From: Paraburkholderia sp. D15
GTDB taxonomy: Bacteria > Pseudomonadota > Gammaproteobacteria > Burkholderiales > Burkholderiaceae
Assembly: GCF_029910215.1 (NCBI RefSeq)
Contig: NZ_CP110396.1
Coordinates: 248,001 to 312,000 of the forward strand
Direction: 5' to 3'
DNA length: 64,000 bases
The position numbers and the translations under genes are program-made. Of this stretch, positions 18,900-26,354 are shown one piece after another (the first letter of the stretch is position 1; the number at the start of each line of letters is the position of its first letter). Under the pieces are notes generated by a model. It ran no database searches. It was given only the letters and a program-made list of their open reading frames with translations, and had not been told where the DNA came from.

Positions 18900-19675
18900 G
18901 CTACGCGCCTTCCCTGTTTGGCGGCAGCACGCCTGCCGCGACGCCCGCCCCCGCAAGCGAGCCGAGCTACCAGGTCCGCTCGCTGCTCGATCTTCTGTAT
19001 GACGGCTTCTTCATGCTGTTCCTGCTGAAGAACGGCCGCGAGCCGGGCGATCCGGTCGAATTCAGCCAGCGCATCCAGCAGTTCCTCGGCGACTTCGAGC
19101 GCGGCGCGAAAAAGCTCAATGCGTCCGCGGAAGACGTGTATGCGTCGAAGTTTGCGTTCTGCGCGGCAATCGACGAATCCGTGCTGTCGTCCACCTTCAA
19201 GATCCGCACGGAGTGGGAACGCCGGCCGTTGCAGCTTACGCTGTTCGGCGAGCAGCTCGCGGGCGAGAAATTCTTCCACTATCTGGAGGAATGCCGTGCG
19301 CAAGGCGCGCCGCGTCTGCAATCGCTCGAAGTGTTCCATATGTGTCTGCTGCTCGGCTTTCAGGGCAAGTATCTGCTCGAAGGACCGGAGAAGCTCGCGT
19401 ATCTGACCGCGCGCATCGGCGACGAAATCGCGCATATGAAGGGCAAGCGCGCGCCGTTCGCGCCGCATTGGCCGCTGCCCGATCAGGTCGCGCACCGGCT
19501 CAAGCGCGAGGTGCCGCTGTGGTCGATCGGCGCGGTGTTCGCGCTGGTGGGTCTGCTCGCGTATCTAGGGCTGAACACGTATCTGCGCGATTCGACGCTG
19601 CGTTCGCTCGCGCCGTATTCGCAGGTGGTCAAGCTCGGCCCGCAATCGGCGACGTTGACGATTTCGTTGCCGTAA
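18896..19675 (+). CDS. tssL: TssL (DotU-like) T6SS inner-membrane protein
   Basis: A 259-residue DotU/DUF2077 protein: large cytoplasmic helical domain (residues 25-190, including FAFCAAIDESVLSS and EFFHYLEE-type segments) and one C-terminal membrane anchor (WSIGAVFALVGLLAYLGL, about 210-227). A short periplasmic tail follows. It binds TssM and recruits the baseplate through TssK. The extended-TssL peptidoglycan-binding domain is absent, so wall anchoring may be supplied by the OmpA-like protein at 4466. It is coupled to tssK by ATGA. Confidence 0.93.
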   Translation: MSYAPSLFGGSTPAATPAPASEPSYQVRSLLDLLYDGFFMLFLLKNGREPGDPVEFSQRIQQFLGDFERGAKKLNASAEDVYASKFAFCAAIDESVLSSTFKIRTEWERRPLQLTLFGEQLAGEKFFHYLEECRAQGAPRLQSLEVFHMCLLLGFQGKYLLEGPEKLAYLTARIGDEIAHMKGKRAPFAPHWPLPDQVAHRLKREVPLWSIGAVFALVGLLAYLGLNTYLRDSTLRSLAPYSQVVKLGPQSATLTISLP

Positions 19676-19776
19676 CGAGCGAGTGGTCACGCGCGCTCGA
19701 CCGGTATCGGCACTATTCGACGCGATGGCGCGTCGCTAAAGTCGCGCAATACCGTCAAAGCCCGCACCGGATAAAA

Positions 19777-19806
19777 AACGGCCCGCATGAAATCATGCGG
19801 GCCGTT
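19777..19806. terminator. Bidirectional intrinsic terminator between tssL and zwf
   Basis: A perfect 14-bp stem: AACGGCCCGCATGA (19777-19790) pairs with TCATGCGGGCCGTT (19793-19806) around a 2-base AA centre. It is preceded by an A-run and followed by TTTGTTTG, so it can end transcription from both convergent units. It lies 102 bases after tssL and 43 after zwf. Confidence 0.85.
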
Positions 19807-19848
19807 TTGTTTGCGCGTTTTGTTTGCGTGAAACGAACCGACAGACGC

Positions 19849-21330
19849 TTACTGCGATTCTTCCGCCCACACGCCGTTCTCGCGCGCCATCAACGCGGTC
19901 GATGCCGACGGTCCGAACGTTCCCGCCGTATAGGCACGCGGCTTCTCGCCCGACTTGCCCCAGCCTTCCAGAATCGGTTCGGCCCACGCCCATGCGGCTT
20001 CCAGTTCGTCGCGACGCATGAAGTGCGTGAGGCGGCCACGGATCACGTCGATCAGCAAACGCTCATACGCCTCGGCGCGGCGCTCGGTGAACGCCTGCTG
20101 CAGATCGAGATTCAGATTCACCGGCAACATGTGCATGCCGCTGCCCGGCTCCTTCGCGAGCACCTGCAACTGGATCGATTCTTCCGGCTGCAACTGGATC
20201 ACCAGCTTGTTGCCGTAGTTGCGTCCGCCGCTCGGGAAGATCGAGAACGGCAGCTCGGAAAACTCGATGACGATCTCCGACACCTTCTTCTGCATCCGCT
20301 TGCCGGTACGCAGGAAGAACGGCACGTGCGCCCAGCGCCAGTTGTTGATATGCGCGCGCAACGCGACGAAGGTTTCCGCGCGGCTGCCCGCCGGCACGTT
20401 GTCCTCTTCCTGATAGCCCTTCACCGCTTCACCGTCGACAGCGCCCGCGGTGTATTGACCGCGCACGGTATCGCGAGCGATGTCCTCGGGCGTCATGGGC
20501 CGCAGCGAGCGCAGCACCTTGAGCTTTTCGTCGCGCACCGCATCCGGATCGAGCGATACCGGCGGTTCCATCGCGACGATGCACAGCAGTTGCAGCAGGT
20601 GGTTCTGCACCATGTCGCGCAGCGCGCCGGTCTTGTCGTAGAAGCCGGCGCGGCTGCCCACGCCGACCGTTTCCGCGACCGTGATCTGCACGCTCTTGAT
20701 GTACGGCGCCTGCCACAGCGGCCCGAAAATCGGATTGCCGAAGCGCAGCACCATCAGGTTCTGCACGGTTTCCTTGCCGAGGTAGTGGTCGATCCGGTAG
20801 ATCTGCGCTTCCTCGAAATGCCGGCCGACATCCGTGTTGATCGCCTGCGCGGACGCCAGATCGTGACCCAGCGGTTTTTCCAGCACGACGCGCGAATTGC
20901 CGTCGATCAGCCCGGCCGTCGCGAGGTTGTCGCAGATATTGGTGAACAGGTCCGGCGAGGTTGCCAGATAGAACACGCGGCGCACGCCTTCGCGCGACGC
21001 TTCCTTCAGGCGCTGATAGTCTTCCGCCGAATCGACGTCCATGCGCACGTATTCGAACAGCGCGAGAAATTTGTCCCAGGCGGCCGCATCGAACGCTTTC
21101 TTTTCGATGAAGGGCTTGGCCTTCAGCTCCATGAACTCGTTGATGTATTCCTCGCGCGACCAGGGCTTGCGGCCGATCGTGAGAATGCGCGTTTCCGGCG
21201 GCAGATTGCAGTGCAGATGCGCCATGTACAGCGCGGGCAGCAGCTTACGGAACGACAGGTCGCCCGTGCCGCCGAAGATGATCATGTCGAGCGGCAGGTC
21301 GGGAGTGGCGGAAGCGTGTTGAGTCGTCAT
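19849..21330 (-). CDS. zwf: Glucose-6-phosphate 1-dehydrogenase
   Basis: Oxidises glucose-6-phosphate to 6-phosphogluconolactone with NAD(P)+, entering the Entner-Doudoroff and pentose phosphate routes. The 493-residue length is typical. The nucleotide-binding motif FGGTGDLSFRKLLPALY is at about 19-35 and the catalytic RIDHYLGKE (His and Lys) near the middle. The start gives MTTQHASATPDLPLDMI. No other sugar-catabolic genes adjoin it; it is convergent with the T6SS tssL operon and insulated by a terminator. Confidence 0.96.
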   Translation of the reverse strand: MTTQHASATPDLPLDMIIFGGTGDLSFRKLLPALYMAHLHCNLPPETRILTIGRKPWSREEYINEFMELKAKPFIEKKAFDAAAWDKFLALFEYVRMDVDSAEDYQRLKEASREGVRRVFYLATSPDLFTNICDNLATAGLIDGNSRVVLEKPLGHDLASAQAINTDVGRHFEEAQIYRIDHYLGKETVQNLMVLRFGNPIFGPLWQAPYIKSVQITVAETVGVGSRAGFYDKTGALRDMVQNHLLQLLCIVAMEPPVSLDPDAVRDEKLKVLRSLRPMTPEDIARDTVRGQYTAGAVDGEAVKGYQEEDNVPAGSRAETFVALRAHINNWRWAHVPFFLRTGKRMQKKVSEIVIEFSELPFSIFPSGGRNYGNKLVIQLQPEESIQLQVLAKEPGSGMHMLPVNLNLDLQQAFTERRAEAYERLLIDVIRGRLTHFMRRDELEAAWAWAEPILEGWGKSGEKPRAYTAGTFGPSASTALMARENGVWAEESQ

Positions 21331-21523
21331 AGCGCGGTCACGGCGTCGTGATGGAGGAAGCGTCGGTCAAGGGCAGAAAAAGCGGGCGAACGGGCCCGAG
21401 GCGGGATGCGAGCGCCGGGAAACGGCGCCTTTTTTCTGGCAAACGCCTATGGTGCAACGTTTTGAGATAGTTTGCACGGCAACATCTGCCCCAGCTTGGC
21501 GCAATATGCCAACCTTGGGGGTT

Positions 21524-21547
21524 AAAGGCCTGTTTTTCAGGCCTTTT
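21524..21547. terminator. Hairpin terminator-like structure
   Basis: AAAGGCCTG (21524-21532) pairs with CAGGCCTTT (21538-21546) around a T-rich loop, followed by TTTTT on the plus strand. It lies in the 280-base spacer between zwf and the cyclodeaminase-family gene, downstream of the latter. The T-run is better for plus-strand reading, but a weak minus-strand stop is possible. Nothing else was seen in this spacer. Confidence 0.6.
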
Positions 21548-21610
21548 TCGCCGCGCAGGAAATTGTGCGCCGCAACTGATGTTGCCGGTGCGGTGTCGCT
21601 TTTGAACGTC

Positions 21611-22729
21611 TCAGGCGGCGGGAAGAGGATCGGCGGACGCGTTCCGCGAGGCGCTCGGCGAAGCCCCGGGTGACGCCAGCGCGTCACGCGCCACGCGACA
21701 CGCCGCCAGATCCCACGCCGCGCAGCCGACCGTTTTGAAGACGATCGCTCTGTTCGTTTCGTGAGCCTCGCTTGCCTCGTTTGCCTCGTTTGCCTCGTTT
21801 GCCTCGTTTGCCTCGTTTGCCTCGTTTGCCTCGCTTGCAGTGAGCGGCGCCGAGCCGTCCAGCACCGACGCAATCCCGCGCACGCTCGCCCATTCGACGC
21901 CGGCCTGGATGAAGTCGCCGGCCTCGTGTTTCGCACCGGCCAGATCATCGACGTACAACGCGCTGCCCGCCAGCGTGCGTGCGCCGATTTCAGCCATCTC
22001 GGGCGTGAACGCGCCAACGCCGATCACCAGACGCCCGGCGCGCGCGGCTTCGTCGTACACCGGTTGCCGGCTGGTGGTCAACGCGATCACGACGTCGATC
22101 GAGTCGGGAAGCGGCGCATCGGTGTCGGGCAGCGGCTGCAAGTGGAGGACGCGATGACGGGCGTCGCTGCTGGAATCGTCACTCGCCTTTTCACCCGTTT
22201 TTTCACCATACTCCACGCAAAACGCCTCCGCGCGTGCCGCGCTGCTGCCCTTCACCCACACCCGCGCATCCGGATAAAGCTCGCCGATCGCCTCCAGATG
22301 ATTCAGCGCCTGCGTGCCGGTGCCGATCAGCAGGAATTCACCCGGCGGCCGTGCCATGAAAGTCCGTACGCCCAGCATCGACATCGCCGCGGTGCGCCGC
22401 CCCGTGACGCTCGGGCCGTCCAGCACGAACAGCGTTTCACCGGTGTCGGCGTCGAAGGCCATCACCTGGCCGTGGATGGTCGGCAGATCGCGCGCACGGT
22501 TGCTCGCACACACATTGACGAGTTTATGAATCGCGAGATCGGGGGCGGTGGCCGGCATCGACAGCAGGATGCCGCCGGCGTTGAGCGGCACGACCAGCCG
22601 CTCGGGACTCGCAATCCGCTGCTGCGCGTAATCGAGACTCGCGCGCTGCAACGCGTCGACGAGCGCCGCGTACGGAATCAGCCGCGCGGTCGCGGCGGCA
22701 TCGAATATTTTTGTGATCGGGCGAGTCAT
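21611..22729 (-). CDS. Ornithine cyclodeaminase / pyrroline-2-carboxylate reductase family protein
   Basis: A 372-residue NAD(P)H enzyme of the mu-crystallin/ornithine cyclodeaminase family. Close relatives reduce delta-1-pyrroline-2-carboxylate or piperideine-2-carboxylate; the substrate here cannot be told from sequence. Family features are KLVNVCASNRARDLPTIHG (about 67-85), DGPSVTGRRTAAMSMLG and the Rossmann motif LIGTGTQALNHLEA. It is longer than the usual 310-330 residues. Part of the excess is a Glu-Ala-Asn repeat (about residues 298-321) encoded by a 9-bp tandem array; another part is an acidic insertion after VEYGEKTGEKASDD. The ATG at 22729 fits the family N-terminus. Confidence 0.85.
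   Translation of the reverse strand: MTRPITKIFDAAATARLIPYAALVDALQRASLDYAQQRIASPERLVVPLNAGGILLSMPATAPDLAIHKLVNVCASNRARDLPTIHGQVMAFDADTGETLFVLDGPSVTGRRTAAMSMLGVRTFMARPPGEFLLIGTGTQALNHLEAIGELYPDARVWVKGSSAARAEAFCVEYGEKTGEKASDDSSSDARHRVLHLQPLPDTDAPLPDSIDVVIALTTSRQPVYDEAARAGRLVIGVGAFTPEMAEIGARTLAGSALYVDDLAGAKHEAGDFIQAGVEWASVRGIASVLDGSAPLTASEANEANEANEANEANEANEASEAHETNRAIVFKTVGCAAWDLAACRVARDALASPGASPSASRNASADPLPAA
21765..21836. repeat. 9-bp tandem repeat array inside the cyclodeaminase-family gene
   Basis: Eight units on the plus strand: six perfect GCCTCGTTT (21774-21827) flanked by one GCCTCGCTT on each side. On the coding strand they read as Glu-Ala-Asn (Ser in the flanking units). The unit length keeps the frame, so copy-number change alters protein length without frameshift. 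Confidence 0.95.
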
Positions 22730-22796
22730 GTGCGAGTGGTTCCAATCTTGAGCGTTGGGTTGAATTCGAAGGACGTGTCTTCGGATACTGCGCAAT

Positions 22797-22830
22797 GAAA
22801 AACCGCCGGCCGCTGCAACGGGTCCGGCGG
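22797..22830 (-). terminator. Intrinsic terminator of the Cys-rich protein gene
   Basis: Read on the minus strand, CCGCCGG and CCGGCGG (22824-22830 and 22803-22809) form a GC-rich stem around a loop. A run of Ts follows (A-run 22798-22802 on plus). It lies about 105 bases after the stop of the small secreted Cys-rich gene and just upstream of the next minus-strand gene. Confidence 0.7.
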
Positions 22831-22935
22831 CGATCCAGTATGCCAAAGCATCGGCATGCGTGGCGCGATTCCACGCCACGCCGCGCGACGCCACGCGAGA
22901 CGGCTAGCGACCTCGCGCGCTAGCGCCAAGAAGGT

Positions 22936-23217
22936 TCACTGCGCCGTGTCCTTCGCGCCGCCTTTCTTGCCACCCTTGAACATCGCGCGGCACGCCGGGC
23001 TGAGTTCGTCGACGTGCTGTTTCATGCAGGCGGTGATCTTGTCTTCGTTGGGAATGTCGGCGGCGCAGAAATGCATGGCGTCGCCGCGGCACGCCTTGGT
23101 CTGTTCGTCGCGGCTCGCGGCGCTCGCTGCCGTGGCGGCGCCGAGCGCGAATAAGGCGACGGCGCATAGGGCCTGGAGTCGGGTTGTCCGGATGCACGGG
23201 GCTTGAGTTCGATTCAT
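22936..23217 (-). CDS. Small secreted Cys-rich repeat protein
   Basis: A 93-residue exported protein: signal peptide with hydrophobic core ALCAVALFALGAATAASA (about 17-34). A roughly 55-residue mature part follows with four cysteines (KAC, HFC, TAC, PAC) spaced like the GLG1-type Cys-rich repeat, ending in a Lys/Gly-rich tail. Periplasmic location with two disulfides is inferred. It is monocistronic, with its own terminator downstream. Function unknown; such small proteins recur in Burkholderiaceae. Confidence 0.75.
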   Translation of the reverse strand: MNRTQAPCIRTTRLQALCAVALFALGAATAASAASRDEQTKACRGDAMHFCAADIPNEDKITACMKQHVDELSPACRAMFKGGKKGGAKDTAQ

Positions 23218-23356
23218 GTTGGTTCCTTCAGGTCGGTTTCATGCCGCAAAGTCGGTGCTTCGACTTCAGCAGAAAACGGGCCCGATCATCCCGGACGGGG
23301 CCAACTTCATGACGTTCGCAACGGCATCGCCGCGCGCGTCTGTTTTTATTCGCCAC

Positions 23357-23408
23357 ACAGATATTTGGCAAATATCTGTCACACGAATATTTGGAAAATA
23401 TTCGTGTG
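23357..23408. promoter_or_regulatory. Two perfect palindromic operators of hipBA
   Basis: Palindrome 1 at 23357-23379 has 11-bp arms (ACAGATATTTG and CAAATATCTGT) around one G. Palindrome 2 at 23380-23408 has 13-bp arms (CACACGAATATTT and AAATATTCGTGTG) around GGA. Both share the core ATATTTG(G)NAAATAT and abut directly. Palindrome 2 covers the likely -35 box. Autorepression by the HipB-like protein or the HipAB complex is inferred, as known for E. coli hipBA, though the E. coli operator sequence differs. Confidence 0.85.
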
Positions 23409-23419
23409 ACGCATATAAT
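23391..23419 (+). promoter_or_regulatory. hipBA promoter
   Basis: -35 TTGGAA (23391-23396), 17-base spacer, perfect -10 TATAAT (23414-23419). The start codon of hipB follows 30 bases later. The -35 is inside palindrome 2, so repressor binding would exclude RNA polymerase. Confidence 0.75.
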
Positions 23420-23448
23420 GCGTTTATTCGTCTCACAGATAATGCGCC

Positions 23449-23703
23449 ATGATCCACGTCATCGCTCAACCCGCCCAGATCGCTCAGCTCCTTGCCGCCA
23501 GTCGGCGTCAGGTCGGGCTGACGCAGGCTGAAGCTGCCGCGCGCGTCGGCCTCAGCCAGAGCCGGCTGTCCACGCTGGAGACCGACGCCTCCGCGCTCAC
23601 GCTCGAGCAATTGTTGATCCTCTGCGGCATCTACGGTCTGCAGTTGCAACTGAGCGATAAGAGTTGGCCGGCCATGGCCGCGCAGTCGCGGATCGAATGG
23701 TAA
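23449..23703 (+). CDS. hipB: HipB-like XRE antitoxin/repressor
   Basis: An 84-residue helix-turn-helix protein: HTH at about 23-55 (VGLTQAEAAARVGLSQSRLSTLE) read as VGLTQAEAAARVG then LSQSRLSTLE, the standard XRE pattern. It is encoded just before a HipA kinase with a 2-base gap, the canonical antitoxin-toxin order. It should bind the HipA kinase and the two upstream palindromes, repressing its own operon. Length and order match the family. Confidence 0.88.
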   Translation: MIHVIAQPAQIAQLLAASRRQVGLTQAEAAARVGLSQSRLSTLETDASALTLEQLLILCGIYGLQLQLSDKSWPAMAAQSRIEW

Positions 23704-23705
23704 GC

Positions 23706-25046
23706 ATGGGCCGCCGCACTGCTTCGCGCGCGCTCTCCGTGTGGGCCAACGGTGAGCGGGTCGGCGTCTGGCGCGTGCCCACGCGCGGCCCGATTGAGTT
23801 CGCGTACGACGCGGCATGGATCGGCTCGCCCGCCGGCCGGCCGTTGTCGCTGTCGCTCCCGTTCCTGCCGGGCAATCCCGCGCACAAGGGCCCGCGCGTG
23901 CTCAACTATTTCGACAATCTGCTGCCCGACAGCGAGGCGGTCAGAAAGCGCATCGCCCAACGCTACCGTACCGATACGCTCGACGTGTTCGACCTGCTGC
24001 AAGCCATCGGCCGCGACTGCGTGGGCGCCGTCCAGTTGCTCGATGAAGACGACGTGCCGGTCGGCGTCGAACGGATCGAAGGCACGCCGCTGTCCGACGA
24101 CGACATCGAGACGATGCTGATCAACACGATCGGCAATCCCGCGTCCATCTCCACCGACGACACCAACGACTTCCGCATCTCGCTCGCCGGCGCGCAGGAA
24201 AAAACCGCGCTGCTTCGCCACGCCGGTCAGTGGCTGCGCCCGCACGGCGCCACGCCCACCACGCACATCTTCAAGCTGCCGCTGGGTCTGGTCGGCAACA
24301 AGCTCACCGACCTCAGCACCTCGGTGGAAAACGAGTGGCTCTGTCTGCGGCTTTTGCGCGCGTATGGTCTGCCGGTCGCGAACGCGGAAATCGCGAACTT
24401 CGGCAAGCAGCGGGTGCTGTGCGTCGAACGTTTCGACCGGCAGTTGCATTCGAGCGGACGATGGCTGCTGCGGCTGCCGCAGGAGGACTTCTGCCAGGTC
24501 TACGGCGTGCCGTCGCATCTGAAGTACGAGAACGACGGCGGTCCGGGGCTGCTCGATCTCGCGCGGATTCTCCAGCAGTCGGAGAACGCGCGCGCAGACA
24601 TCGAAACGCTGCTGGCAAGCCAGATCCTTTTCTGGATGCTGGCCGCGCCGGACGGCCACGCGAAAAACTTCAGCATTCGCCTGCTGGCCGGCGGCCGCTA
24701 CCGGCTCACGCCGCTCTACGACGTGATGTCGATCTGGCCGGTGGAAGGCAACGGTCCGAACCAGTGGTCCTGGTACCGGGCGCGGCTCGCCATGGCGCTA
24801 TGGTCGCGCCACAAACACGACGCGTTCCGCGACGTGCAGCGGCGCCACTTCAACACCATGGCGCAAAAATGCGCGCACGGCGCGGATGCCGAAGCGCTGA
24901 TCCAGCGCCTGATCGAACAGACGCCGGCGGTCATCGAGCAGGTCTCGGCGGAACTGCCCGAGCGCTTTCCGGCCCGGGTCGCCGAACGTATCTTCAAGGG
25001 TCTGAAAAACTCGGCGGCCAAACTCGAGAAGATGCCGGCCACCTAG
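23706..25046 (+). CDS. hipA: HipA-family serine/threonine kinase toxin
   Basis: A 446-residue HipA kinase; the E. coli protein phosphorylates glutamyl-tRNA synthetase and induces persistence, but this target is not proven here. It has the HipA N-subdomain (residues 8-100, ALSVWANGERVGVW, then PFLPG and LPDSE) and the ATP-site lysine segment HIFKLPLG. Further motifs are SVENEWLCLRLL, CVERFDR, LPQEDFCQ, the catalytic DGHAKNFSI and the metal-binding LTPLYDVMS. An alternative ATG at 23697 overlaps hipB. All kinase motifs are intact, so the toxin appears functional. Confidence 0.92.
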   Translation: MGRRTASRALSVWANGERVGVWRVPTRGPIEFAYDAAWIGSPAGRPLSLSLPFLPGNPAHKGPRVLNYFDNLLPDSEAVRKRIAQRYRTDTLDVFDLLQAIGRDCVGAVQLLDEDDVPVGVERIEGTPLSDDDIETMLINTIGNPASISTDDTNDFRISLAGAQEKTALLRHAGQWLRPHGATPTTHIFKLPLGLVGNKLTDLSTSVENEWLCLRLLRAYGLPVANAEIANFGKQRVLCVERFDRQLHSSGRWLLRLPQEDFCQVYGVPSHLKYENDGGPGLLDLARILQQSENARADIETLLASQILFWMLAAPDGHAKNFSIRLLAGGRYRLTPLYDVMSIWPVEGNGPNQWSWYRARLAMALWSRHKHDAFRDVQRRHFNTMAQKCAHGADAEALIQRLIEQTPAVIEQVSAELPERFPARVAERIFKGLKNSAAKLEKMPAT

Positions 25047-25354
25047 CACATCCGCATGGCGTTTCGCCGCATTCAAAAAGAGGTATCCGAGTTATTTCTC
25101 TACAGATGCGTATCGCATTAATCGGTAAAATGGACCTGATGCCGAGCGCATCGAACAGGTCGCCAATCTCATCCGCTATGCCATTTGTACCGATGAGCTT
25201 GACGAGCGCCTGATAAAAACACAGACCGCGAACCTTTTTACGGTACATTTGCTGTCCCTCGGATGGACGGCCCCATGCACCTTGAATGTGCACGGCGGTT
25301 GCCCTGTCGGACAGCACTCCACAGCACCCTTCGAAACGGGGATTCTCACGCAGT
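25047..25354. other. Intergenic region between hipA and the BetR-type regulator
   Basis: About 308 bases without a convincing gene. One frame (about 25140-25290) looks weakly protein-like but has no start codon and ends in shadow sequence. No clear promoter pair or terminator was recognised; the regulator promoter presumably lies here. Confidence 0.5.
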
Positions 25355-26209
25355 ATGGCCAACGAAACACACTCACCGGACTCCATCGCAGTCGCCGAGC
25401 GCGTGCGCGAGTTGATGAGCCGCCACGGAATCGGCAAGCGCCAGCAGACCACGGAGCTGTGCCGCATTCTGGACCTGAGTTTTTCCCAGGGACACCGCAA
25501 GCTGCGCGGCAACAGCCCCTGGACCCTGTCGCAGATTAAAAAAGTCGCCGAGGTGTACGGCGAGCCCGCCGCGCAGTTGTTCGGCGCGCAGTCGCTGGAT
25601 CCGGGCATGGTCGGCGCGATCGCCCAGGAGGCGATCTTCAGCATCGGCGCGCTGGAGCTGGCCTGCACGGCGTGGGTGGGCGCCGCGCTCGAACCGGGCA
25701 GCCGGCCGGAATTCGTCGCGTATTCGCGGCTCGGCCAATGGCGCGTGGCGCGTCATGACGGCACGCTTTACCAGAGCGCATACGAAGTCCACAAGATCGA
25801 GATCTATCCGCGCCGCGCGGAAACCGACAAGCCGACCATCGCCGTGGTCGACGACGACCAGGCCAGCGCCGACAATCTGCGCGACTATCTGGAGCGCAGC
25901 GGCTTCGCGGCGGTCGCGATCTATGGCCTCGCCGCCTTCAACGAGCAACTGCAAAGCCAGGTGTTCGACGGCGTCGTGATCGACTGGCTGTTCGGCTCGC
26001 AGACCTCGGCGGCCGCGATCCGTGCGGTGCGTGCGTCGGAAAATCCCGACGCGCCGATCTTCGTGCTGACCGGCGAACTGCTGACCGGCAAGGCCAGCGA
26101 ATCGGAGATCAGCCAGGTGATCCGCAATTACGACGTCGCGTGTTACGAGAAACCGGCGCGCATGGCGATTCTGGTCGCGGATCTGTCGAAGCGGTTGAAT
26201 CGGCCTTAA
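25355..26209 (+). CDS. BetR-type HTH plus receiver-domain regulator
   Basis: A 284-residue protein with an N-terminal helix-turn-helix region (residues 10-75, RVRELMSRHGIGKRQQTTE, SFSQGHRKLRG, SPWTLSQIKKVAE) of the BetR type. The C-terminal receiver domain (about 158-280) has an acidic pocket VVDDDQ, phosphoacceptor Asp in GVVIDWLFG, Thr in FVLTGE and Lys in CYEKPAR. The HTH-first, receiver-last order is reversed relative to OmpR or NarL regulators. The convergent hybrid histidine kinase 145 bases away is the obvious partner. The ATG at 25355 begins the conserved part. Confidence 0.8.
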   Translation: MANETHSPDSIAVAERVRELMSRHGIGKRQQTTELCRILDLSFSQGHRKLRGNSPWTLSQIKKVAEVYGEPAAQLFGAQSLDPGMVGAIAQEAIFSIGALELACTAWVGAALEPGSRPEFVAYSRLGQWRVARHDGTLYQSAYEVHKIEIYPRRAETDKPTIAVVDDDQASADNLRDYLERSGFAAVAIYGLAAFNEQLQSQVFDGVVIDWLFGSQTSAAAIRAVRASENPDAPIFVLTGELLTGKASESEISQVIRNYDVACYEKPARMAILVADLSKRLNRP

Positions 26210-26252
26210 GCGTCGGCCTTGAGCGTCGGCCTTGAGCGTCGGCCTCAAGCGG
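26201..26252. repeat. 13-bp tandem repeat CGGCCTTGAGCGT
   Basis: About four copies of CGGCCTTGAGCGT (first copy with TTAAG, last with TCAAG) run from the end of the regulator gene into the intergenic space. The first copy supplies its last codons and stop. The array lies between the convergent regulator and kinase genes. Confidence 0.85.
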
Positions 26253-26354
26253 GCTGACGCGCCGTTGAAGTCCGCTTGACCCTCGCGGCTTCTTGCCGGG
26301 TCGAAGCCGCGCGCGGCGCCATCGCGACGCGCACACGCCCCCAGCGGCGCCGTC

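Noticed and set aside
25140..25350. Protein-like stretch (IEQVANLIRYAICTDELDERL) between hipA and the BetR-type gene
   Set aside because: No start codon in frame, a stop just upstream, and the frame continues into shadow sequence; at best a gene remnant.
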